A stretch of 64,000 nt of DNA from Archaeoglobus sulfaticallidus PM70-1 (GTDB lineage Archaea > Halobacteriota > Archaeoglobi > Archaeoglobales > Archaeoglobaceae): contig NC_021169.1 in NCBI RefSeq assembly GCF_000385565.1, forward strand, positions 1 to 64,000. The letters are read 5' to 3'. The position numbers and the translations under genes are program-made. Positions 1 through 6,513 of the stretch are shown piece by piece. The notes below the pieces were generated by a model that worked only from the letters and a program-made list of their open reading frames with translations, was not told where the DNA came from and made no database searches. Within the stretch, counting starts at the first letter, position 1, and each line of letters starts with the position of its first letter.

Positions 1-1068
1 TTACGAGGAGTAGAGGTCCCCCTCCACAGGCTGACAGGGCCGTCCCAGCCCCCGTGAGAGTATTCTACATGCTGAGATGCAGTCTCTTAACGGGTCATCA
101 AACGACAGACCTTCAGAAGTCCCCTTGGGGCTCACCCTAACCACTCTCCTACCAGCTCTTTCAGCCTTGTAGGAGAGCAGCTGGATGAACTTGCCCCAAG
201 AGGCATCTAATATACGTTGAGCAAGCGTTTTACCTGCTCTAACCATGTTTTGAATTCGTAGATCTTCGACGGCTATGACATCGTAGTTATCGACGTAAAA
301 ACGAGAAAGCTTATGTAAGAAGTCGTTGCGTTGATTGACAAGCTTCTCGTAAGCTTTTGCTAACTTGATTCTGCATTTTTCCCAGTTCTTTGAACCCTTT
401 TGCTTCCTTGATAAATCCCTCTGAAGCCTTTTTATCCTCTTTAGTGTTTTCTCATAGAAGCAAGGATTCTCTACTTGTCTTCCATCGGTGTCTGCGAGGA
501 AGTACCTTACTCCAACGTCTATTCCTACAACTTTGCCAGTTGGTGCTAGAGGCTTGGCCCCAACTTCTGCCTGAACTATTGCAAACCACTTTCCAGATTT
601 CGTTCTCTTGATTATTACACCCTTGACCTTGCCTTCAATGCAACGGTGAATCCTAATCGGAATTTCGCCAACCTTTGACAGGATTAGTTTCTTCCTCTCA
701 AAGTCTATCTTGAATCCCGACTGGTTGAAGTTTAGGGTTTTGAAGGAGTTTCCTGTCTTATACCTTAGCCATCCAACCTTCTTTCCGTTTTCCCTTAGTT
801 TAGCCAACGCTTTTATGTTTGCCCATAGCTGATAGTTCACCATCTGCAGGACTTTGGAGTAGACCTTGTTCAAACTGGGGTTTTCTTCCTTGAGCTTTAC
901 GATGAGAGCTTGAGTATCCGTTTGCTTTATCTTTCTTCCTTCTTTCTTTGCTTTGTTGACTTCTTCAAGTAAGCGGTTGTAAAGCCATCTGCATATTTCG
1001 AGTTGTTCATTCAGTTTAGCTTGAATCGCTTTTGAAGGGTATATGCGGAATTTGTAGCTAATCAGCAT
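1..1068 (-). CDS. tnpB: IS605-type TnpB, RuvC-like nuclease lacking its zinc finger
   Basis: RNA-guided nuclease family protein of IS200/IS605 elements. The RuvC residues are readable: D184 (GIDVGV), E268 (VIAVEDLRI) and D329 (PLRDCISACRIL). The CxxC...CxxC zinc finger that normally lies between the GTS motif (316-318) and the last catalytic Asp is absent; the protein runs from GTSEGLSFDDP straight into RDC. It is 355 residues and ends soon after the GLGRP motif. The ATG abuts the TGA of the upstream tnpA, so the two are one transcription unit. The element's right end lies beyond base 1. Family assignment is firm; whether this variant is active is unknown. Confidence 0.9.
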   Translation of the reverse strand: MLISYKFRIYPSKAIQAKLNEQLEICRWLYNRLLEEVNKAKKEGRKIKQTDTQALIVKLKEENPSLNKVYSKVLQMVNYQLWANIKALAKLRENGKKVGWLRYKTGNSFKTLNFNQSGFKIDFERKKLILSKVGEIPIRIHRCIEGKVKGVIIKRTKSGKWFAIVQAEVGAKPLAPTGKVVGIDVGVRYFLADTDGRQVENPCFYEKTLKRIKRLQRDLSRKQKGSKNWEKCRIKLAKAYEKLVNQRNDFLHKLSRFYVDNYDVIAVEDLRIQNMVRAGKTLAQRILDASWGKFIQLLSYKAERAGRRVVRVSPKGTSEGLSFDDPLRDCISACRILSRGLGRPCQPVEGDLYSS

Positions 1069-1473
1069 TCACTCACCCTGCGATTCCACGTATCTTTTCA
1101 GAACATCCAAAGTTACCTGCCCACTGGTTGCCAAGAAGTATGAAGGTGACCAGAAAACGTTCTTCCACAGCTTCTTCTTTACCTCTGGAAAATTTCGCCT
1201 TATTTCTCTTGAAGTTATTGTTTTCAGAGCGTTGATGTACTTGGGAATGTTCAGTGTTGGCTTTGCTTTGAAGAGGATGTGAACGTGATCGACATCGCAT
1301 TCTATGGCAAGAACTTCAACCTCAAACGTTTCTGAGATTTCGTGAATTTTCTGTTTTAGGAAGTCTATAATTCTATCATTTGTAAATACTTTCCTGCGAT
1401 ATTTTACTACGAAGATGAGGTGATAGTGAAGAGAGTAGACAGAGTGAGCATCTCTGTCGAGTTTGTATTTCAT
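1069..1473 (-). CDS. tnpA: IS200/IS605 Y1 transposase TnpA
   Basis: Single-strand HUH transposase of 134 residues, the usual length for the family. The HUH motif is H63-V64-H65 (DVDHVHILF) and the catalytic tyrosine is Y128 (LKRYVESQ). It excises and inserts the element as ssDNA. Its TGA is immediately followed by the ATG of tnpB on the same strand, the ordered arrangement of one IS605 subtype; the second element of this window has divergent genes instead. The protein looks intact. Confidence 0.95.
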   Translation of the reverse strand: MKYKLDRDAHSVYSLHYHLIFVVKYRRKVFTNDRIIDFLKQKIHEISETFEVEVLAIECDVDHVHILFKAKPTLNIPKYINALKTITSREIRRNFPEVKKKLWKNVFWSPSYFLATSGQVTLDVLKRYVESQGE

Positions 1474-1739
1474 AGTTTTTAGTTTTTTGCTAAAACTATA
1501 TAAAATTTACCTCCAGCCTCCCCCTCCCGCCTCCCCTGCTGTATCCTCTCGCTTGCGCAAGGGGACTTAGCAGCAACAGAAAGTTAAAAGATTTTACACG
1601 TCTACTACCGAAACTACTATTACGGAGATGAGAATGATATTTTATGCTACACAGCTATTCCGTCAGTTCTGTTTAAAGAATGGAATAAATGTGGCGAAGC
1701 TTTAATCTTGACGGATTTTCTCATAATTACTACACCTCC

Positions 1740-2102
1740 TTATTTATTTTCGGATCTCTCCAACTCCTCCATCATCTTCAGCAGAACCTCTTTAAGCTCA
1801 GGAAGCTGTCTCTTTACAATCACCCAGACAACTTCAAGATCTACCGCAAAATAACCGTGAATCACAACATTTCTCAGCCCTACAACTCTTTTCCACGGTA
1901 TTTCTCCATATTTTGAGCGAAGGTCTTCAGGGATGTTTTTTGCAGCTTCTCCTATGATTTCAAGATTTCTTAAAACTGCATCAACAACCATATCTTCTCT
2001 CATAAAATCCTCTAAATCTTCAATCGAGGATGTGTACCGTTCAATCTTCTCAATTGCTTCCAGCATATCCTGAACAAACAGCTCTGGAGTTCGTTTAGAC
2101 AT
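1740..2102 (-). CDS. hepT: HepT-like HEPN ribonuclease toxin
   Basis: DUF86/HepT-type HEPN protein of about 120 residues. The Rx4HxY ribonuclease signature is visible near the C-terminal third (RNVVIHGY). In known pairs HepT cleaves RNA and is neutralised by MntA, which AMPylates the tyrosine. The chosen ATG has GGAGG six to seven bases upstream; a TTG two codons earlier would place that site too close. It overlaps the end of the upstream nucleotidyltransferase by 8 bases, as expected of a toxin-antitoxin pair. Confidence 0.88.
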   Translation of the reverse strand: MSKRTPELFVQDMLEAIEKIERYTSSIEDLEDFMREDMVVDAVLRNLEIIGEAAKNIPEDLRSKYGEIPWKRVVGLRNVVIHGYFAVDLEVVWVIVKRQLPELKEVLLKMMEELERSENK

Positions 2103-2391
2103 AAACAACCTCCCTTTCTATGGATTTCCACAACAATGGCTTTCTCATCGCAGCATTTTTCGTCACAACATCAACCCTAACCCCAAGCAGTTCTTCAAGA
2201 AATTCCTTCAAATCTACTATTTCCCAGCCTACAGGTTCGGAAAATTCAACTATGATGTCAATATCGCTTGTCTCCTTTTGCTCCCCCCTCGTTACAGAAC
2301 CAAATACGCCTATACTTTTAACTTTAAACCTCTCTTTCAGAATTCTATCGTTCTCCTTCAGTATCTGGATTACCTCCTCGAGGTTTTTCAT
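2095..2391 (-). CDS. mntA: MntA-like nucleotidyltransferase antitoxin
   Basis: Minimal nucleotidyltransferase of about 98 residues. It has the GSx10DxD signature (GSVTRGEQKETSDIDIIVEF), which binds ATP and metal for AMP transfer to the partner HepT. The start MKNLEEV fits the family's usual N-terminus; an in-frame ATG at 2418 preceded by GGGGGAAAGG is a real alternative and would add nine residues. It lies directly upstream of and overlaps hepT, so the two are probably co-translated. Confidence 0.87.
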   Translation of the reverse strand: MKNLEEVIQILKENDRILKERFKVKSIGVFGSVTRGEQKETSDIDIIVEFSEPVGWEIVDLKEFLEELLGVRVDVVTKNAAMRKPLLWKSIEREVVYV

Positions 2392-2571
2392 AACTTTATT
2401 TGATTCCCTTCCATACATTACCTTTCCCCCGTTATGGCAGAAACAATAGTTCCCGCAACATGTCCACATACTTGGAAGAGATTTGGTGAAAAACTATATC
2501 ATGTTTTCCAAATTTTTAGCCACAAGATTTGGATTAGATGAAACAGGAAAAGTGAATCACCCCTCGCTCGC

Positions 2572-2678
2572 GAGGCTGTCCAGCAATTCAAATTTGTGAG
2601 AAAAAAGAGGTCGCTCAGGCCTGCAATTTAAAAATAAACGGGATGAATTATTATTCTCAGTAATTGTCGGACAGCCTC
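2572..2678. mobile_element. 107-bp MITE, copy 1
   Basis: Bounded by GAGGCTGTCC and GGACAGCCTC. The inverted repeats extend to about 17 bp with two mismatches (GAGGCTGTCCAGCAATT against GAGGCTGTCCGACAATT). The interior contains no gene and is nearly the same as at 3782-3888 and 61049-61155. This is the structure of a non-autonomous DNA transposon. Confidence 0.75.
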
Positions 2679-2680
2679 TT

Positions 2681-2765
2681 TCAGCGGGGAGCTTTCTTAG
2701 CTTTCTTAGCGACTTTTTGTAATAGATCAACCATACTGAATCTCCTGAACTTGCTGGATATTACT
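2681..2765 (-). pseudogene. Transposase N-terminal scrap
   Basis: The minus strand has ATG at 2734 followed by 17 codons (MVDLLQKVAKKAKKAPR) and a TGA exactly at the MITE edge. The upstream sequence (AGGAGATTCAGTATGGTTGAT) is also found in the repeats at 49310 and 52930. It looks like the start of an IS transposase gene. The IS family is not recognised. Confidence 0.4.
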
Positions 2766-2785
2766 GAATGATATTTTCAGAGTTC

Positions 2786-2810
2786 AGAAAGTTAAATCTT
2801 AAATATATCT
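2786..2810 (+). promoter_or_regulatory. Promoter of vapBC, probably leaderless
   Basis: A purine-rich BRE-like stretch (GAAAGTTAAA) precedes a TATA-like TTAAATATATCT at about 2799-2810. Its centre is about 25 bases before the vapB ATG, so transcription should start at or next to the start codon. No Shine-Dalgarno sequence is visible. Confidence 0.5.
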
Positions 2811-2828
2811 ATATCAATACACAAAATT

Positions 2829-3047
2829 ATGGCAAAAACAATAGCCGTGTCAGATGATGTTTACGAGATGCTCTCAAAGACGAAGATGAAAGGTGAATCT
2901 TTCAGCGATGTGATCAAAAGACTGCTGAAAAGGCAGAAGATAAGTGATATTCCGAAGATACTCGATGATAGCGAGGCAGACAAAATCAAGGAGCTTATTG
3001 AGAGGCAGAAAGAGGTTGATCTGGCAAGGCTTAAGGGGTTGCTGTAA
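2829..3047 (+). CDS. vapB: VapB-type antitoxin
   Basis: 72-residue protein of the archaeal DUF217/VapB antitoxin type. The N-terminal half (IAVSDDVYEMLSKTKMKGESFSDVI) has the ribbon-helix-helix pattern used for DNA binding and autoregulation. The charged C-terminal tail would wrap the toxin. Its TAA overlaps the toxin ATG (TAATG), so the toxin is translationally coupled. Confidence 0.9.
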   Translation: MAKTIAVSDDVYEMLSKTKMKGESFSDVIKRLLKRQKISDIPKILDDSEADKIKELIERQKEVDLARLKGLL

Positions 3048-3436
3048 TGTGGCTCTTCGACACCTCTTTTGTTATAGACCTCTTCAAACACGACAAAAAG
3101 GCGTTGAAGAAGGCTGAAGAGACTGATTCCTCACCATCAATTAAAGCCATCTCGGTTGTAACCGCACATGAAGTGCTGAGGGGCTTACACTACATAGGAG
3201 ACGAGGAGAAGTTAAAGCTTGGCGAAGCTTCGCTATCAAGATTCGAGATTATACCCTACACCTATGAAATAGCAAAGAGGGCAGCAGAAATCGACGCTTC
3301 TCTCATAAAGAAGGGTGAAATGCTACCATTCCCTGATGTTGTTATTGCCGCTACAGCCATAACCTACGATTTAAGTCTCGTAACCAGAGAGGATCATTTT
3401 AAAAGAATTGAGGGGCTTGAAGTTGAAGAGTATTAG
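3047..3436 (+). CDS. vapC: VapC PIN-domain ribonuclease toxin
   Basis: PIN-domain RNase of 129 residues with the acidic metal-binding residues in the usual places: D5 (LFDTSFVIDL), E42 (TAHEVLRG), D97 (PFPDVVIAA) and D116 (TREDHFKR). VapC proteins cleave tRNA or rRNA and are held inactive by VapB. It is the second gene of the operon, starting one base inside the vapB stop codon. It appears intact. Confidence 0.92.
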   Translation: MWLFDTSFVIDLFKHDKKALKKAEETDSSPSIKAISVVTAHEVLRGLHYIGDEEKLKLGEASLSRFEIIPYTYEIAKRAAEIDASLIKKGEMLPFPDVVIAATAITYDLSLVTREDHFKRIEGLEVEEY

Positions 3437-3444
3437 GTGATTTT

Positions 3445-3714
3445 ATGAGGAAAGAGCTAGTCTAGACCGAAGAACCAATGGTTAAAAAACTTGAAAGCTT
3501 CGGCTGGAAGTTCATTCCCTCGGATAAACTGATCGAAGATTATTCCGAGCCCCTGATAACCTCCATCCTGAAATCAGCCATCAGGAGATTAAACAGCGTG
3601 AATGATGAAGAGGTTATAAAGTTCCTCAAAACGAGGTTTTTCGATGTTGAAGGATGCAAGGCCATCCTTGAAGCACTAGGTGTTCGTAGAGAGACAGAGA
3701 AACAGAGGCCATAA
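3445..3714 (+). pseudogene. Relic of type I restriction subunit HsdR, N-terminus
   Basis: The reading frame starts MRKELV, meets a TAG at 3463-3465, and continues EEPMVKKLESFGWKFIPSDKL to FFDVEGCKAILEAL. This resembles the first 80 or so residues of type I restriction endonuclease R subunits. The rest of the roughly 1000-residue protein is missing; the frame ends in unrelated residues before the MITE copy at 3782. It is both nonsense-mutated and truncated. Confidence 0.65.
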
Positions 3715-3781
3715 ATATCAATCAAATCAAAGATCAAAACCACAATTTATCTTCCCGTTGCTTGCAAGGGCCCTTCCAAAA

Positions 3782-3888
3782 GTGGCTGCCCAGCAAGTCA
3801 AATTTGCGTGAAAAAGGAGCTCGCTCAGGCTTGCAATTTAAAAATAAACGGGATGAATTATTATTCCCAGTAATTGCTGGACAGCTTC
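3782..3888. mobile_element. MITE, copy 2 (diverged)
   Basis: Same element as at 2572-2678, in the same orientation, with changes in both ends (GTGGCTGCCCAGCAAG at left, GGACAGCTTC at right). The interior is nearly unchanged. It lies just outside the IS605 element that begins about 40 bases downstream. Confidence 0.7.
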
Positions 3889-3952
3889 GCAAAGGCGGGG
3901 TGATTCACCCATCGGATAGGACAGTAGTCTTCTTTCGGCAAGCTGTGAACTA

Positions 3953-3972
3953 CCACCGTCTAAAGACGGTGG
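3953..3972. repeat. Right-end hairpin of IS605 element
   Basis: Perfect palindrome CCACCGTCTAAAGACGGTGG, with 8-bp stems and a 4-base loop. It overlaps the 3' end of tnpB. Such hairpins are recognised by TnpA and lie within the omega-RNA scaffold region in this family. Confidence 0.75.
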
Positions 3973-5138
3973 CTTCTCCCCTCGCACGCTGAATCGCTAA
4001 CAAGTACGCTGTATACTGGGGGAGTTTCGGGCTGGTTCACATCAGCCCTGCTCCTCAGCATATAGCCGAGGAGCCTGTTACCTATATTCACACTACCGTT
4101 TAAATCTCGATTGTACTCCAACCCACAGTCTTTGCATTTGAACATCCTCTTTCTGACAACAGTGTTCGTTGAACCACATCTCCAGCATTGCTTTGATGTC
4201 CACGCCTCATTTACAATAGCTACTGGTATCCCAGCCCACAGGGCTTTGTAAAGCAACATGTGCTTTACTTTAAACGATGGCATTGTGTGTACCTTGCGGT
4301 TGTTCTTCCTGCATCTTGGTTTGCCCTTGATGTGGGGTTTTCTTACGTTCTTGAGATCACCAAAGACAATGATTGGTTCGAAACCCTGTTGTTTGAGTTC
4401 AATAGCTCTGTCCACGATTGAACGGGTTGCTTTGTGCAGAACGTCTGCCACCTTTCTCGACTCCTTGTTACCTAATTGCTTAATCCATTTCACAGCATGC
4501 TTTATCTTCTTTCTCCCCACCGACTTCCTAACCCAGTTGTAGTGTGTCCTTATTGCTCTTATTTCTTTACCTAAGAATTTCACATTCCTTCTCTGCATTC
4601 CAAAACCCCACAGCTCCACAGAAGCTATGGGGTTTGCTTCTCCTATGTCGATTGCTATAACCACGGTGCGTTCGTTAACTGTAAATGAAGGAGGAATATA
4701 CAAAACGCAATCAGAAGTTTCAACTTTGACGAAGCCAATTTCCCTTTGAATGGTTAGATGTAAGTAGAACTCACCATTCCTTCTAAACAACTTTGATTCG
4801 CAGATTTCGACATCTTCGGGAATGTCCCGATGTGGCTTTATGGCAACCCATATCCCACCCCTTCTACCAGCAACAGGGATGCGAGCCCAGTACTTGGCAA
4901 TTTTTGTGTTCTTGCGTTCAACTTTAATCAAATCCTTGCGTATGCTCAAGGGATACTCCTTGTCGGGTTTAACTTTCTTGTAGTAACGCTTTGCCTGTTG
5001 CTTATTTGCAGAATAGAGCTTAACAGAGTTATCACCCTGAAGGAACTTCTGAAGGTTTTCGTATTCCTGTGTAAGCAGTTCACGCTTAACCCTGGTGAGG
5101 TGAACGACCTTGCACTTGATGACCTTCTGTACCTTCAC
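3960..5138 (-). CDS. tnpB: IS605-type TnpB with zinc finger, altered RuvC-II motif
   Basis: TnpB-family nuclease of 392 residues. D164 (AIDIGEANP) and D345 (YNRDLNGSVNIG) are the first and third RuvC acidic residues. A four-cysteine zinc finger is present (C318, C321, C335, C338). The second catalytic position, normally Glu in a VEDL motif, reads VFGDLKNVR, with Gly260 before Asp261. The start is GTG with TATAGGTG just upstream. It is divergent from tnpA over a 48-bp region with two copies of a palindrome. Confidence 0.92.
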   Translation of the reverse strand: MKVQKVIKCKVVHLTRVKRELLTQEYENLQKFLQGDNSVKLYSANKQQAKRYYKKVKPDKEYPLSIRKDLIKVERKNTKIAKYWARIPVAGRRGGIWVAIKPHRDIPEDVEICESKLFRRNGEFYLHLTIQREIGFVKVETSDCVLYIPPSFTVNERTVVIAIDIGEANPIASVELWGFGMQRRNVKFLGKEIRAIRTHYNWVRKSVGRKKIKHAVKWIKQLGNKESRKVADVLHKATRSIVDRAIELKQQGFEPIIVFGDLKNVRKPHIKGKPRCRKNNRKVHTMPSFKVKHMLLYKALWAGIPVAIVNEAWTSKQCWRCGSTNTVVRKRMFKCKDCGLEYNRDLNGSVNIGNRLLGYMLRSRADVNQPETPPVYSVLVSDSACEGRSHRL

Positions 5139-5186
5139 ACCTATAGGTAGAAAGATTTAAGTATTTAAAATTTGCTACCTATAGGT
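5139..5186. promoter_or_regulatory. Shared tnpB/tnpA control region with twin palindromes
   Basis: The gap between the divergent starts holds two identical 11-bp copies of ACCTATAGGTA (5139-5149 and 5176-5186), each containing a 10-bp palindrome and each abutting one start codon. The copies also supply an AGGT ribosome binding core to each gene. The A+T-rich stretch between them could hold both TATA boxes. Confidence 0.5.
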
Positions 5187-5609
5187 ATGGGAAGAAAGAG
5201 TTCAGCAGTATACGAGATTAACTACCACATCGTGTGGTGTCCGAAGTACAGAAAGCCAGTACTGGTTGATGAGGTTAGGGAGTTTCTGGAGGAGCAGATT
5301 AAAACAATAGCGGAAACCAAGGGTTGGGAGATTATTGAGCTTGAAGTCATGCCTGACCACATTCACCTCTTCATCTCTGCTCCGCCTTTTGAAGCTCCAA
5401 CGAACATAGTCAAGATTCTGAAAGGGGTGACTGCGAAAAGATTGTTTGAGAAATTTCCTGAACTAAGGGAGAAAGAGCTCTGGGGTGGCCATATATGGTC
5501 GCCAAGCTACTACGTTGGTACAGCAGGACATGTTTCGGCAGAAACCATTAAAAAGTACATTGAAGGAGTGAAAAATCGTGGTAGAAGCCGCAATTCATCC
5601 ACCGGTTAA
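5187..5609 (+). CDS. tnpA: IS200/IS605 Y1 transposase TnpA
   Basis: HUH transposase of about 140 residues: H58-I59-H60 (MPDHIHLF) and Y124 (TIKKYIEGV). It begins MGRKSSAVYEINYHIVW; an in-frame TTG 15 bases upstream lies before the palindrome and is less likely. The C-terminus runs past the left-end hairpin into the residues NSSTG. It is distinct from the TnpA at 1069-1473. It should mobilise this element and any deletion derivatives. Confidence 0.94.
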   Translation: MGRKSSAVYEINYHIVWCPKYRKPVLVDEVREFLEEQIKTIAETKGWEIIELEVMPDHIHLFISAPPFEAPTNIVKILKGVTAKRLFEKFPELREKELWGGHIWSPSYYVGTAGHVSAETIKKYIEGVKNRGRSRNSSTG

Positions 5610-5618
5610 AATCGGTGG
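5599..5618. repeat. Left-end hairpin of IS605 element
   Basis: Imperfect palindrome CCACCGGTTAAAATCGGTGG, overlapping the tnpA stop codon region. Its stem matches the hairpin at 3953-3972. It is the expected TnpA binding site at the tnpA-proximal end. Confidence 0.7.
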
Positions 5619-5654
5619 TCTTCTTGCGGCAAAATCCTATAAAAAATAAAAAAG

Positions 5655-6503
5655 CTAATATGCGTATATCTTTCCGTAAGGTCTTTTAGATACAGGAATC
5701 AGCTTGAGGAAGTTGCCTTCCATAATTTTCTCCTTGTCCCTGTTGAAGTACTCACAGTACTTCCCGACATGCTCCTCGACGAACTTCCAGTCCTCTTTCT
5801 CCATCTCAACTATTCCTACTTCCTTCCCGAGCTGGTACTTCTCAACCTTGCCCCTCAGATATATAACCCCGCCATGCATTCCGGTGCCTATATAGTATGC
5901 CTTGTGCTTTTCTCCCTCCTTCAGCGTTAGACCGAGCAGGATAACTCTCCCTCCTGCCATGTACTCTCCAAAGAAGTCCTGAGATGTTCCGCCTATAACT
6001 AAAACGGGAACTTTGTTTATGTACTCCTTCATGTGGATTGCTGTTCGGTAACCAACATTGTCCCTAATATATATCTTCCCTCCTCTCATCGACATTGCAA
6101 CAACATCTCCAGCCCTTCCATGAATAATTATCTCTCCATCGTCCATCGTGTTGCCAACACCATCCTGAGCATTTCCATGAACGATTATTCTGTGACCATC
6201 CAGAAATGCCCCGAGATCGTTTCCGGGTGTTCCCTCAATGTGTATCTCAAGCTTTGGAGCGGGACTTGGAAGGTGCAGCCTTGTGCCTATGTACCTCTGC
6301 CCCACAGTATTTATAACACGAACCTTCTTTACTCCATTCAGGGCAGCATACCTGAGCAGATCATTAACTTCCTTGTGTTTGAGCTCCTTGGCGTCGATAA
6401 CAGCCTCCTCACCCTCAATCTGGATGTACTTCAGTATCTTTTCAAGGGGTCTAACTCCCTCAAGGAACATATCCCTTAAAGAGAACTTGGCTATCGAAAC
6501 CAT
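5655..6503 (-). CDS. Glutamate synthase, GXGXG-domain subunit
   Basis: Corresponds to the C-terminal beta-helix (GXGXG) domain of bacterial GltB, encoded here as its own protein of about 282 residues. Repeated G-x-x-G strands are visible (DGHRIIVHGNAQDGVGNTM, DGEIIIHGRAGDVVAMSM, GGKIYIRDNVGYR). In GltB this domain is structural and helps form the ammonia tunnel. The ATG at 6503 has GGTGGT upstream; the reading frame extends 22 codons further but overlaps the previous gene. It is the last gene of the operon. Confidence 0.9.
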   Translation of the reverse strand: MVSIAKFSLRDMFLEGVRPLEKILKYIQIEGEEAVIDAKELKHKEVNDLLRYAALNGVKKVRVINTVGQRYIGTRLHLPSPAPKLEIHIEGTPGNDLGAFLDGHRIIVHGNAQDGVGNTMDDGEIIIHGRAGDVVAMSMRGGKIYIRDNVGYRTAIHMKEYINKVPVLVIGGTSQDFFGEYMAGGRVILLGLTLKEGEKHKAYYIGTGMHGGVIYLRGKVEKYQLGKEVGIVEMEKEDWKFVEEHVGKYCEYFNRDKEKIMEGNFLKLIPVSKRPYGKIYAY

Positions 6504-6513
6504 AATACCACCT

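Larger units (their letters stand above)
1..1560 (-). mobile_element. IS605-type element, cut by the window edge
   Basis: tnpA and tnpB read leftward. Beyond the tnpA start lie a C-rich tract and a small palindrome (CTTGCGCAAG, about 1551-1560) that could belong to the left-end hairpin. The exact left end cannot be fixed from one copy, and the right end with any omega-RNA tail lies outside the window. Confidence 0.7.
3925..5640. mobile_element. IS605 element with divergent tnpB and tnpA
   Basis: Intact-looking element of about 1.7 kb with tnpB leftward and tnpA rightward. Each end carries a subterminal hairpin with a CCACCG stem (3953-3972 and 5599-5618). A similar GTCTTCTTNCGGCAA motif lies near both hairpins and may mark the ends. 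Exact ends need an empty-site comparison. Confidence 0.8.

Noticed and set aside
1551-1560. CTTGCGCAAG as an operator
   Set aside because: It lies where an IS605 left-end hairpin is expected and is too short to call independently.
3716-3745. Short match to the DUF457 hydrolase (IFDLID segment on the minus strand)
   Set aside because: About 20 bases are shared with 50183-50205. This is too short to call a gene fragment and may be coincidence.
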